Assembly: GCF_003362755.1 (NCBI RefSeq)
Contig: NZ_QKRA01000001.1
Coordinates: 795,639-859,638 of the forward strand
Direction: 5' to 3'
DNA length: 64,000 nucleotides
From: Marinomonas piezotolerans
GTDB taxonomy: Bacteria; Pseudomonadota; Gammaproteobacteria; Pseudomonadales; Marinomonadaceae
The translations under genes and the position numbers were made by a program. The first letter of the stretch is position 1. Each line of letters begins with the position of its first letter. Under the pieces are notes generated by a model. That model saw only the letters and a list, made by a program, of their open reading frames with translations, was not told where the DNA came from and did no database searches. This document shows positions 38,214 to 46,938 of the stretch, in pieces.

Positions 38214-39613
38214 ACGGTCGCCTCTTGAGGAAATGTGACTTTAATAATCAACCCCGTAGGGTGATTGTCTTCAAGGGTCAATACGGCCTTGTGGTGCTCG
38301 GCGACTTCTTTCGCGATGCTTAAACCAATCCCCGACCCCATAGTTTGATTATGCTGGCCACGGTAAAAACGCTCGAACACATGCTGTTTATCCTTATCAC
38401 GAATACCACTTCCCTGATCACTCACAGTGAGAATTAAGCCTGCTGAACTTTCGGTCAAATTGATTTCTACGCTGCTACCTTCCGGACTATATTTCACCGC
38501 ATTTTCAATGAGATTACGTAGCATTTGCGTCAACGCAACATCATCTCCACGAATTTTATGTTCCGCGTTTCCGAGGTAGGCAATCTCCACATCGCGCTGT
38601 AATGCCCAGACAACTAGTGATCGACACACATCTTGCACCAGCGTATGCAAATTAAGGGAGCGGAATACCTCACTTTGCATACGGTGCGCCAGTGTGGCTT
38701 CGTTTAATAAGTGATTGACGGTCTCAGAGAGCAATGCGCTGCTCTCAATAATGTCATTGAGCTGCCGCTTTCGTGCGATGGGGTCTGGCTCATCCAAGGC
38801 ATTTTGAGCCTGCAAATTAAGACCTGCTAAAGGAGTTCTAAGTTGGTGCGCCGCCTCGCCGGTAAAGCGCTTTAAACGCTCTAGGGTGTTAGCGAGTTGA
38901 GCCATGAAGAAGTTCATCGCCTCAATGAGCGGCTGTATTTCTGTCGGCACGGCGGTATTTAACGGCGTCAACTCGGTGGATGACCGCGCCTCTATGGCTT
39001 TTTTTAACAGCTTCAATGGGCGTAAAACACGCCAAATTCCAAACATCAGTAACGCCAACGTCACAACAAAGAATGAAATCAAAAAACGGATGACCATCCC
39101 TCCCATTTCATCCGCCAATTGCAGACGCGCCACCGTAGTTTGCCCAATGACAATTTCTACATCTACCATTTGGTCTGCTTCAATTAAGCGTTTCACCACT
39201 CGTATAAAGCGCGTAGCTTCACCATAAAATGGCGCTTCCATATACATGGGAGCTTCGGCCCCCAGGTCGGCAGACACACTTTGTGGAAAAATAAAACGAC
39301 TTGGGAGGTTGTCATAGCCTGTCAGCACTTCCTTGGTATCAAGACGGGTAACCGCGTAGTACGCCCGGTCAGAAGGGGCGAGAGCAAGCGTTTCGAATGC
39401 CGAAACCGGGAGGTCGATCACTACTCGGCCATCCAGTAAATTAATACTTTCGGCAATCTGTAAGGCGGCGCCATGCAAGAGTCGATCGAAGGAGAGTTTC
39501 GCTGCCCTCTCGGCATAAAGATTCGCTCCCCAAATAGCGATGCCGTTGATCACACAAAGCACCAGCACGGTCATTACAAATAGCTGACGTTTGATTGAGA
39601 GCCCCTTACTCAC
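38210..39613 (-). CDS. TctE-like sensor histidine kinase
   Basis: 467 residues. Membrane segments at about 11-32 and 175-198 bracket a periplasmic domain of the 2CSK_N/TctE type. Then the HisKA phosphoacceptor in GEAAHQLRTPLAG, and the HATPase with NLIENAVKYSPEG, DQGSGI and GSGIGLSIAKEV. The start overlaps the response-regulator gene by eight bases. The TctDE family usually controls tricarboxylate uptake, which fits the TRAP genes next door. Confidence 0.88.
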   Translation of the reverse strand: MSKGLSIKRQLFVMTVLVLCVINGIAIWGANLYAERAAKLSFDRLLHGAALQIAESINLLDGRVVIDLPVSAFETLALAPSDRAYYAVTRLDTKEVLTGYDNLPSRFIFPQSVSADLGAEAPMYMEAPFYGEATRFIRVVKRLIEADQMVDVEIVIGQTTVARLQLADEMGGMVIRFLISFFVVTLALLMFGIWRVLRPLKLLKKAIEARSSTELTPLNTAVPTEIQPLIEAMNFFMAQLANTLERLKRFTGEAAHQLRTPLAGLNLQAQNALDEPDPIARKRQLNDIIESSALLSETVNHLLNEATLAHRMQSEVFRSLNLHTLVQDVCRSLVVWALQRDVEIAYLGNAEHKIRGDDVALTQMLRNLIENAVKYSPEGSSVEINLTESSAGLILTVSDQGSGIRDKDKQHVFERFYRGQHNQTMGSGIGLSIAKEVAEHHKAVLTLEDNHPTGLIIKVTFPQEATV

Positions 39614-40280
39614 CTCGACCCTCTTCCAGCAAGTACCCTAAACCGCGAATCGTGCGAATATGAACCCGACTGCCGGACAACGTTTTACGCAGCCGAGCCA
39701 CATAAATTTCAATTACGCTCGGGCCTGGACTTTCATCAAAGCCGTACAAGTGTTCAAGTAACACCTCTTTACTCAGCACTTGTTTTGGCTGACTCATAAA
39801 GACTTCAAGTAAGCGAAATTCCCGTTGTTTTAACTCCAACACTCGATCGCAAACCGTGACAGAACAGGCTTTGCGATCCAACGAAATATCACCAAAGGTG
39901 ACCACATCCTTTGCTTGTCCTTGACTACGGCGCAGTAGAGCACGAATTCTCGCCTCTAACTCACCAAAGTCGAACGGCTTGGTGATGTAATCATCCGCTC
40001 CCAAATCGAGGAGTTGAATTCTATCGTCAACACTCCCCCGTGCCGTAACGACCAAAACCGGCGTAGTTTTATGTTTTTGCCGTAGTATGGTGAGAATCTG
40101 CTCACCGCGAGTATCCGGCAAGTTGAGATCAAGGGTAACCAGATCGTAGTTTTGTATCGCTAACAAAGCCATGGCCTGGGCCCCCGTGATAGCACAATCC
40201 ACCCCATGTCCAAGACGCTTAAGGCGATGAGCCGTAGCTTCACTCAATATGGTATCGTCTTCGATGACGAGTATGCGCAT
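39606..40280 (-). CDS. OmpR-family response regulator (TctD-like)
   Basis: 224 residues. Receiver with VIEDD, phosphoacceptor in VTLDLNLPDTRG and KPFDFGELEARI, then a winged helix ending RVHIRTIRGLGYLLEE. It is the first gene of the operon with the kinase and binding protein. The TRAP operon lies downstream on the same strand and is its probable target. The 40,281-40,486 interval contains the promoter region, with no recognisable operator. Confidence 0.9.
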   Translation of the reverse strand: MRILVIEDDTILSEATAHRLKRLGHGVDCAITGAQAMALLAIQNYDLVTLDLNLPDTRGEQILTILRQKHKTTPVLVVTARGSVDDRIQLLDLGADDYITKPFDFGELEARIRALLRRSQGQAKDVVTFGDISLDRKACSVTVCDRVLELKQREFRLLEVFMSQPKQVLSKEVLLEHLYGFDESPGPSVIEIYVARLRKTLSGSRVHIRTIRGLGYLLEEGRGE

Positions 40281-40486
40281 AATTACCCGCTAAATTCTTG
40301 TTTTTCCATAGCGTTACACATCCTTTGTGAATTGGCTATGCGTATCCCGATTAAAAACCGCTTCCAATGATTCATTTTTTCGTAAGAGAGGTCTTAGGGT
40401 AGAATTAGCTAGTTAGAGAACATGCGATTAAGTCGGCAGCATGAGACATTCTAGCCAACTTAATTTGACTACGACCTATATAGATC

Positions 40487-40836
40487 ATGAACCAGATTTC
40501 CTTCGCCGATACCGAATTCACCAGCAGACACCGTAAACCCGTAAGAGGCTTTTCCTTAGTCGGATGAATGAACTGATTCCATGGCAAAAGCTTGAAGTTC
40601 AAGTTGAACCGTTCTATCCAAAGATAGGTAGTGGTCGGCGTCCATACCCTCCCGCTACCATGCTACGCATTCACTTTATGCAGAACTGGTACAACATAAG
40701 TGATCCAGCGATGGAAGATGCCCTTTACGAGATTACCTCTACGCGGCTGTCTGCTGGCTTATCATTAGAAGGCGCGATTCCAGAATACACGACCATCGCG
40801 AACTTCCGTTACTTGCCTGAGAAGCACATGTACTAA
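40487..40836 (+). pseudogene. IS5-family transposase N-terminal fragment, frameshifted
   Basis: [17 protein letters not shown] starts at 40,487, then the frame slips near 40,540-40,560. The other frame continues as [20 protein letters not shown] and [20 protein letters not shown] as in InsH-type transposases. Similarity stops at about residue 110 (NFRYLPEKH). The DDE catalytic core is missing, so it is dead. Confidence 0.85.
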
Positions 40837-40851
40837 GCTTTCACCGTCTGG

Positions 40852-41450
40852 TTAATCCATTATAGCTTTCACTAAGTCATCATCAGGGAAACAAGTGATA
40901 GATAAACTTACATTATCATCAATGATTATTTCCACTTGATACAGTTTTTGGGGCAGACCTGTTTCCCTTGACCCGTTCGGATACATTACTGATTGATTAC
41001 TCGATCCAATCCATTGCTGATCGACATTGCGATATGACTGCCTGTAACACCCAATCGCTATCATGTCACATAGTTTCTGTAGATCATCAGAAGCCCCCAA
41101 AAGCGCTATTTCATCTAATTCATAACCGCTAAATACAAATATAGTTAAGTCAGATTTCTCTCGAATTTTACCAAGTAGCCAAAATAAATTAACCTGTTGC
41201 TCAAGCGGCTCACCTCCTAGTAATGTAACGCCTCGAATTCCATCTGTATTCAGAATGGTCTCTAACAATACCTCTCTGTGAAGTATCGTTTGCGGACTTT
41301 CTGACCACATTTTCTGGTTCCAGCATTCTTTACAAGCCAAGGAGCATCCCTGCACCCATATAACAAAACGTTTGCCGGGGCCATAGATATTGCTTTCCGG
41401 CTCGATGTTGACAATATTAAAATATTCACCGTAATCTTTGACTACGGTTA
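40852..41450 (-). pseudogene. Radical SAM protein (NrdG-like), 5' end degraded
   Basis: The 4Fe-4S motif CSLACKEC and LLGGEPLEQQ are those of the anaerobic ribonucleotide reductase activase type. The only ATG/GTG starts lie at or after the GTG at 41,355, which would begin inside VQGC and remove the first strand. In the same frame homologous sequence continues upstream (NIVNIEPESNIYGPGKRFVI) to a TGA at about 41,475, with no ATG, GTG or TTG. The gene probably lost its start and upstream control. I call it degraded, though a rare start codon is possible. No nrdD is nearby. 41,461-41,671 otherwise holds no gene I can support. Confidence 0.6.
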
Positions 41451-41711
41451 CACCATAGCGAATAGCGCTTCAATACCTTTTCCTTCAACGAGGTTGTCGA
41501 GCTAACTAGTGGAGTTGCATCTCTAAATAATAGTGCAATTAAACCGCTTGAAGGTTCGCTGGGCCAAAGTCGAAAATATGTTGAGTTCCTTAACATTTAG
41601 GTAAATGTACAGCTCATTTTTTATACACTTGGCATTGTGTTATTTTTGAGCGAAACTTAACTTAATTAAGATATGACGAATCAGAAATTAGTTTTAGAGG
41701 GAATTACAGGG

Positions 41712-42476
41712 ATGAAATCAGTTAATTTTGACCCGTGGAAGGACAGCACTGCAAACCCATCTAAGGTGAAGGTCGCACATCGTGACTCTGATGTCCCTCA
41801 ACTTCAATATGCTATTGAAAGAAGCAAAGTTTTAGTGGCTTTGACGCTTGTAACAACCATGTCTATAGTCGGAGTCGTGGCGGCGTATTTAGGACTTGAA
41901 ATATCTCTGGAATGCATCGTAGCTTTTGTTATTTGTGCTATGTCTCACATCTTTATCTGTGCGTACCCAAACACCAACCTAAGCGCCAAAAAATTGTTCG
42001 GTGGTTATATTGGGGCTATTCTAGCGATGGTTGTTGTATTCGTAAGCCTCAAAAAAGGCGCTCAAGAATTGGGTGTTAACTCCGTTAGTCAAACACTTGA
42101 ATTGTTGAACTTGTCTGGCATCGTGTTCGCTTTAGTGCTTGTCACTGTTGTATTGAAAATGGGTATGAAATTTTCAATTGCTCTTATGAAGTGCAAAAAT
42201 ATGTCGGGATTCATCGCTATAGCATCAATACAGGCGGTGCTTGCTCTGTTCGGGGGAGAAGATTACTTCGGTGTGACATTCATCTTCACAGCGTATGCAG
42301 GTGTTTTGATTGGGATTGGAGAAAGGATTGGTCTTTACGCTAATAAGCCCAAAACCGTATTAACATTCCGTCGTGGTAACAAATCAAATCCTGATAAAGA
42401 GGGTAATTTTCATGATGAATGTTTTGATCCGTATTATTCAATACACTCCCATAATATGTATCATCGCGATCTATAA
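41712..42476 (+). CDS. Hypothetical multi-pass membrane protein
   Basis: About 254 residues from the ATG at 41,712, preferred over 41,673 because AGAGGGA precedes it by nine bases. Roughly six to seven membrane helices in the central part, a polar N-terminus and a polar C-terminal tail with several His. I do not recognise the family. A hairpin and a second membrane protein follow on the same strand. Confidence 0.6.
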   Translation: MKSVNFDPWKDSTANPSKVKVAHRDSDVPQLQYAIERSKVLVALTLVTTMSIVGVVAAYLGLEISLECIVAFVICAMSHIFICAYPNTNLSAKKLFGGYIGAILAMVVVFVSLKKGAQELGVNSVSQTLELLNLSGIVFALVLVTVVLKMGMKFSIALMKCKNMSGFIAIASIQAVLALFGGEDYFGVTFIFTAYAGVLIGIGERIGLYANKPKTVLTFRRGNKSNPDKEGNFHDECFDPYYSIHSHNMYHRDL

Positions 42477-42483
42477 ACAATAT

Positions 42484-42514
42484 CAACGGCTGCTACTAAT
42501 AGTGGCAGCCGTTG
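42484..42514 (+). terminator. Perfect 10-bp hairpin between two membrane-protein genes
   Basis: CAACGGCTGC (42,484-42,493) pairs with GCAGCCGTTG (42,505-42,514). No T run follows, so it may be an mRNA-stability element or partial terminator rather than a full stop. Confidence 0.6.
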
Positions 42515-42559
42515 AATCCAAAATATCCCTATCAGTTAATAAATTTAGACGAGCTAAAA

Positions 42560-43270
42560 ATGAGAATATTAAAAAGCTTGAAAGCATATGGCGACAAATT
42601 AAATGATTCGTCAACAGCCACTAGCGCTTATGCGGGAATGCTACTTTGGGGGGGATACCTTACTTTGTTTATAGGAGCTAATATCTTCAATGTTGCTGTA
42701 GTCCTATACGCAGGTTTGGGCTTATTTCGTGTTTATACCCCGACTAGTGGGCTTTCTAAACTGGTTGGTAAGATAGGGTTCATTGGTAACGCATTTTTAG
42801 TTCTGGTTCTTGGTTTTCTTCTGGCAGCTTTGGAAATCAATAACGCTCTTGCTATCGTTGGGGCGTTGTTTGTAGCAATGGTTCTGGGATTGATATCAAA
42901 GTTGTTTGTATCTTTTGTGCCTTCATCCACGGCAACCGGTGCGACTCTGTGGGGAGTGATCGCTCTATTTTTAACTCCTATTCTGGGTATCTTCTGCCCT
43001 TTTAGTTTTGCGATCGCCTTGTATTGGATGAGGGTAGCAAGCCAAGAAAAATCTTATGGTAAGCTTCACCCTAATTACGCTAAAAACAAGGCAAGGATGA
43101 GATCAGAGGAATGGAGTCATTACAAAGCAACTCCAAATGTTTCAGTTTCGTCCAAAAGGAATGTTGGTAATGTAGCAGAAAAGCAAGGAAATACATCTAC
43201 CCCTGATCAGTCCAACCCTTATGTTAATGTCTTTAATGAATTTACTTTCGATTATAATAAACGTTCGTAA
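42560..43270 (+). CDS. Hypothetical membrane protein, about 236 aa
   Basis: The ATG at 42,560 is preferred because the upstream TTG start (42,512) lies inside a hairpin. Six or so membrane helices (LLWGGYLTLFIGANIFNVAV among them), then a polar C-terminal tail of about 65 residues. The family is not recognised. Together with the preceding gene it may form a two-gene membrane module. Confidence 0.6.
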   Translation: MRILKSLKAYGDKLNDSSTATSAYAGMLLWGGYLTLFIGANIFNVAVVLYAGLGLFRVYTPTSGLSKLVGKIGFIGNAFLVLVLGFLLAALEINNALAIVGALFVAMVLGLISKLFVSFVPSSTATGATLWGVIALFLTPILGIFCPFSFAIALYWMRVASQEKSYGKLHPNYAKNKARMRSEEWSHYKATPNVSVSSKRNVGNVAEKQGNTSTPDQSNPYVNVFNEFTFDYNKRS

Positions 43271-43277
43271 ATCAACT

Positions 43278-43307
43278 AAAAAAGGCTTTCAGTTGAAAGC
43301 CTTTTTT
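43278..43307 (+). terminator. Rho-independent terminator
   Basis: AAAAAAGGCTTTC (43,278-43,290), loop AGTT, GAAAGCCTTTTTT (43,295-43,307). It lies eight bases past the membrane-protein stop. On the minus strand at 43,347-43,427 a short open stretch may be the tail of a lost gene, but too little remains to name. Confidence 0.9.
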
Positions 43308-43498
43308 ATGATCTAATGATCTCAATAACTATCTTTATCGTTTAGAATCTTCGATTGCCTCACGGTCAGCTTGAAGAATTATTGCCTTCGCGCCCTCGTC
43401 ATTTCCATTGTATCCCCGGTCCTAGCTATTGTTCAGCATGACAATGCTTGAATAGTGTTCGTCTTAAGAGGTCAAAAGCAACTGGCGATTACATTAGC

Positions 43499-43669
43499 TT
43501 AAGCCTTATCTCTTCTAAGAAATCTCGTTTCTCCATCATAATCTGCTCTCCAACGCGAATACGCTACATCAAGACCAGTTATCTTTGGCGGAGATTCAAG
43601 TGCTGCCACGAGACGATCCATTCCCTTTGCTGTTAGCTTGATCTGTGTATTCGATGACTTTGAAGTCAT
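43499..43669 (-). CDS. Small protein, 56 aa, resembling the tail of DUF1778 antitoxins
   Basis: The ORF on the minus strand from the ATG at 43,669 is preceded by AGAGGGA. It contains KGMDRLVAALESPPKITGLD, similar to the toxin-binding C-terminal segment of TacA/DUF1778 antitoxins. The DNA-binding ribbon-helix-helix is absent and no GNAT toxin is adjacent. It may be a remnant or an independent small protein at the end of the HNH operon. Confidence 0.4.
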   Translation of the reverse strand: MTSKSSNTQIKLTAKGMDRLVAALESPPKITGLDVAYSRWRADYDGETRFLRRDKA

Positions 43670-43732
43670 TTGTATGTCCCTCTCAACTTAGATTGAGCGT
43701 ATTCTGGTTTGCCTATCTTGCCTAAATCAATA

Positions 43733-44038
43733 TCAGCCGTAGTTAAAATGATACTTCATAGAGAACTCTAAATTGAACTCTCTACCTGAAGCCATTTCTT
43801 CAATCTGCTTCCATAACAAAGGCAAATGAGCTTTAAGGACTTCAGCGTTATATTTTTGGTACTCATCTACACAATCTCCGTCAGCTGCTTTAAGCCAATC
43901 TGAGGGTGTTAAGATCGCTAGCCCTTGATGAAAGTACTCTGGGATAGCTTCCTTTATTGATGCCTCGCTTCCACTGGCGACATAAAGTAGAACGCCCTCC
44001 CCAGTCGCAAAATAATGCATAACACCGATATAGAACAT
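43733..44038 (-). CDS. Hypothetical protein, 101 aa, in the HNH operon
   Basis: A strong Shine-Dalgarno (AAGGAG) precedes the ATG, and only 19 bases separate it from the HNH gene. The protein is soluble and mixed alpha/beta, and I do not recognise its family. Its position next to a nuclease makes an immunity or accessory role possible, but nothing in the sequence shows it. Confidence 0.5.
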   Translation of the reverse strand: MFYIGVMHYFATGEGVLLYVASGSEASIKEAIPEYFHQGLAILTPSDWLKAADGDCVDEYQKYNAEVLKAHLPLLWKQIEEMASGREFNLEFSMKYHFNYG

Positions 44039-44057
44039 TTCATCTCCTTACATACAG

Positions 44058-45068
44058 TCACGCTAGTCTAAATTCACTCTTACTCTGCCATAAGTTCGAT
44101 GCACTGTTCCGAGCAATTTGGTAAGCCCAATCTGACACCGCAATAGATTTTTCAGTATCGCACTCTACATAACTGGCCAATTCCGCAGTGATCAACTTCG
44201 CATGATTGACGAGGTTATTCTCTTCCCATTTATATTTATGCTCATAACTTGCGAGGTAATCGCGCTTGCTGTTATTGCAAGCACGATCCGCGAGCACAAA
44301 GTTATGCCCAAGATCGAACGCATATTTTGCAAAAGGAATAAAGTGGTCAACCTCTGAGTGCTGATCGAGCTTCTTACCGCAATAAAAGCAGCTGTCTTTC
44401 TGTATTTCTTGCAGCAGTGGTTTAGCGTAGGCCAAGGCCTTACGATCATGCCCAAACAGGAATTCTGGTAAATTAGCTTGAGCGCCAACAAGATATTGGT
44501 TGTGCTTAAACGAAATGATTTTGTCGATCCAAGCGGCACGAGCAAGGTAGGTTATTAGGTGATAAAACTCACGAAAGTATCCTGCCACACCTGCGTTTAA
44601 TTCAATATGCCTCTGGCTTTTATCGTGCGGGTATAAAAAGCACTCTTCTTTTTTAGCTAAAATTTGTAGGCGCCAAAGTGGGCCATTTTTAAGCGCGGTT
44701 TTAGCGACACTGTGAACCGTTTTGTAATGAGGACTTTTATACAGCTGGTTGATGTTATAAAGCCCAGTTTTCTGGATGCTTTGCACTGCCGTGATGATTG
44801 CTATTTGCTTTTGTGAATCACTGTTCTGATGCAATTGCTGCTGGTTTGACTGGACACCAAACGGACGCGCTTGATTCCAATACAAACGCAGCATTTTATC
44901 TGCCAACACATCAAATGAGATAGGAAGCTTACTGTTCACTGTTACATTAGGGCTTTCGACACAGACGTCCGCAATCGCGTGCAGCAACGCGTATTTGTAA
45001 GTCGCGGTAAAATCGCCTTCTACCAGTAAACGCTGAACGTATGCAATAAACTCGATTGCAGATTTCAT
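44058..45068 (-). CDS. HNH endonuclease
   Basis: About 336 residues from the ATG at 45,068, one base after the methyltransferase stop and therefore preferred over 45,092. The C-terminal third has CFYCGKKLDQHSEVDHFIPF followed by ACNNSKRD, a zinc-supported HNH site (CxxC, DH and N). The N-terminal 220 residues are helical and unrecognised. It resembles nucleases of modification-dependent or defence clusters. The operon partner is a SAM methyltransferase, now interrupted. Confidence 0.78.
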   Translation of the reverse strand: MKSAIEFIAYVQRLLVEGDFTATYKYALLHAIADVCVESPNVTVNSKLPISFDVLADKMLRLYWNQARPFGVQSNQQQLHQNSDSQKQIAIITAVQSIQKTGLYNINQLYKSPHYKTVHSVAKTALKNGPLWRLQILAKKEECFLYPHDKSQRHIELNAGVAGYFREFYHLITYLARAAWIDKIISFKHNQYLVGAQANLPEFLFGHDRKALAYAKPLLQEIQKDSCFYCGKKLDQHSEVDHFIPFAKYAFDLGHNFVLADRACNNSKRDYLASYEHKYKWEENNLVNHAKLITAELASYVECDTEKSIAVSDWAYQIARNSASNLWQSKSEFRLA

Positions 45069-45069
45069 G

Positions 45070-45663
45070 CTAATGCTCTTGCTTCTGAACAATCAGATTT
45101 AACCATTGCTCAGTCTCTCGATCTGGACGCTGGTCACCAGTCACCCAAATTTCCAATACCTTGAATCCGGATAAATAAGTTTGAATTGTCCGCTCATTTT
45201 GATCATTGAAGAAACGTCCATCTTTAACGCGCTCCTCTATTCCATATTTAAACGACGCATAAAGCACACCATCGTATTTCAATGCGCGATGTAACCGTTT
45301 AAACACATCGTTTAGCTCTGAATTAGGCACATGCAGTAAGCTTGCGCAGCACCAGATTCCATCATATAAATCAATTTCATCAAATTGCCGAAAGGTTTGA
45401 ACAACGACTGGGAGCTGAAGCAACTCGCTGGCTATGGCTGCCAACTCTGGACTGGCGTCGAATGCAGCCACTTGAAAACCTAAAGATTTAAAACGTTTTG
45501 CGTCACGCCCACTACCACAGCCCGCATCAAGAATATGCGCTTTGGGGGGTATATAAGGAAGAAATCATTGATACAACTCAGACATATCAACATGCAGCGT
45601 ATTGGCAGTAAAGCTCTCGGCGAACTCGCTATAATACTGGTTGGTGCTAGCTTTAAGATTCAT
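45070..45663 (-). pseudogene. Class I SAM methyltransferase with one in-frame TGA
   Basis: Full-length translation from the ATG at 45,663 gives NLKASTNQYYSEFAESFTAN, then TGA at codon 33 (45,565-45,567), then FLPYIPPKAHILDAGCGSGR, the SAM-binding motif I. It runs uninterrupted to the stop at 45,070-45,072. The homologous position is usually Arg (CGA), one transition away from TGA. A GTG at 45,471 could restart translation but would remove motif I. It immediately precedes the HNH gene. Small-molecule and nucleic-acid targets are both possible. Confidence 0.75.
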
Positions 45664-45788
45664 TTAATCCCTTACTTGAAGACATATAATCCATGTTTAC
45701 AGACAGCTATTAACCTTTACAAGAAGTACTGTCTTGATATGAGCATTCCAGCAGTTCAGAACCGAGTTTGAGGTTTGCGATAATATCG

Positions 45789-46181
45789 TTACATATAGTT
45801 ATCTTGACTTAGCGCCTCAAGATACGACCTGACCGTCTCAGCTCCAGTCTTGCCATTGAGCATAATTGCATACGGGCTCCGATCATTAAAGTACTGGTTC
45901 GAACACCTAATCCAAGAGCTCTCCTTTCCAGGAAACACGACTTGCGTCAGTCGGTAAATTGCAATTAAATGAGATATATTCTCTTCGACATCTTTTGCCA
46001 AAGATACTCCTTGATTGTTTTGCTCTAAAACCCGCCAACTATCAATCACTTCTACTGAGTTTACATTAAGCAGCTTACATAGCTCTTCATTCGTTGACTT
46101 CCATTCGTTAGCTAAAGCAAAAAGAACCTTTAACGCAACACGTCCCATGTTTTCTGAACCCTGGCTTGAATCTACCCCCAT
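45789..46181 (-). CDS. MbcA/ParS/Xre-type antitoxin-like protein (DUF2384)
   Basis: 130 residues. The C-terminal half WIRCSNQYFNDRSPYAIMLN followed by GAETVRSYLEAL is the toxin-binding domain of DUF2384 antitoxins, and the N-terminal half can form a helix-turn-helix. The start is supported by GGGAG. No RES-type toxin is adjacent, so it may be an orphan, or its partner is the unrelated-looking gene upstream. Confidence 0.65.
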   Translation of the reverse strand: MGVDSSQGSENMGRVALKVLFALANEWKSTNEELCKLLNVNSVEVIDSWRVLEQNNQGVSLAKDVEENISHLIAIYRLTQVVFPGKESSWIRCSNQYFNDRSPYAIMLNGKTGAETVRSYLEALSQDNYM

Positions 46182-46229
46182 TTTTCTTCTCCCTTAACAA
46201 ATTCTTACGTCTGTGCAAACGAAATGAAA

Positions 46230-46287
46230 CACGTAAAAACGTCGTTAACTCATAGGTGTGGCAATGAGTTTCACGACGATTTACGTG
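46230..46287. repeat. Long imperfect hairpin (about 22-bp stem)
   Basis: CACGTAAAAACGTCGTTAAC (from 46,230) pairs with the stretch ending at 46,287 (GACGATTTACGTG), continuing to ACTCAT/ATGAGT around a loop at about 46,257-46,262. It lies between the antitoxin-like gene and the integrase module, which the 212-aa gene ends. It could be a terminator or a recombination site. I see no classical attC core. Confidence 0.6.
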
Positions 46288-46299
46288 CATTCTGAAAGG

Positions 46300-46938
46300 C
46301 TAGTCTCCCAGCAAACTCAGCTCCCAAGTCCGATATGGTCTTTTATCTGGAAGCAAGTTCAAAAAATACCCACACCGAAAAATATCGCCTTTGCACATTA
46401 ACATCGTTAGCTGAATGCACACGGCTTCTTCAGACTGGTGCTCTAAGTTAGAAATCAATGAATTCCAAGCGATCGACGACATTTTATCAGGTAACATATT
46501 CGATAAGTTTACACAGTAATCCCTTAGGTAAGGTGATCGAATAGCTGATATGCGTTGGTCCAAAAGTACTGCATCCTCTCGAACACTCTTTTCGGAAAGC
46601 TGTTTTATTCGCTGCCCGATGCCTTCTACAGTCGATGAACCTAAGGTTTCATACCATGCAAGATAAAAGAAGCTGTTCGTTTTGACTCTTTTAAATGCCA
46701 CTTCCACCTGTAAATACTCGTTCTGGAGAGCTACTAGCGTACCAAAATTATTCCCCAGCAAGCGCACCTCAAGCTCACCGATATTCTCGACATCAGAAAG
46801 TACTGCTACACGAGTTGTAAAGGTTCCAATCAGAACACGTTCTTCAATGGACTTCAGTAAGTAGCATCCCTTGAAGCGTACCAGCCCATCAACACTTCCA
46901 AGTAATGGCTGCAGTGCAGACTTAGAGTTAAACTGCAT
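46300..46938 (-). CDS. Integrase-linked hypothetical protein, 212 aa
   Basis: I do not recognise this family. The N-terminal half is beta-rich (LVRFKGCYLLKSIEERVLIG), the C-terminal half helical. It overlaps the integrase stop by 11 bases and is translated downstream of it. The same two-gene order is preserved in the decayed module at 32.5-33.5 kb, so the gene travels with the integrase and probably serves the mobile element rather than the antitoxin. Confidence 0.65.
   Translation of the reverse strand: MQFNSKSALQPLLGSVDGLVRFKGCYLLKSIEERVLIGTFTTRVAVLSDVENIGELEVRLLGNNFGTLVALQNEYLQVEVAFKRVKTNSFFYLAWYETLGSSTVEGIGQRIKQLSEKSVREDAVLLDQRISAIRSPYLRDYCVNLSNMLPDKMSSIAWNSLISNLEHQSEEAVCIQLTMLMCKGDIFRCGYFLNLLPDKRPYRTWELSLLGD

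Noticed and set aside
41461..41591. 46-codon plus-strand open stretch ending at 41,591
   Set aside because: No start codon, no ribosome-binding site and no recognisable domain.
46230..46287. Integron attC site
   Set aside because: A long imperfect stem exists, but the GTTRRRY and RYYYAAC core sites are missing and there is no integron integrase. The integrase nearby is phage-type.
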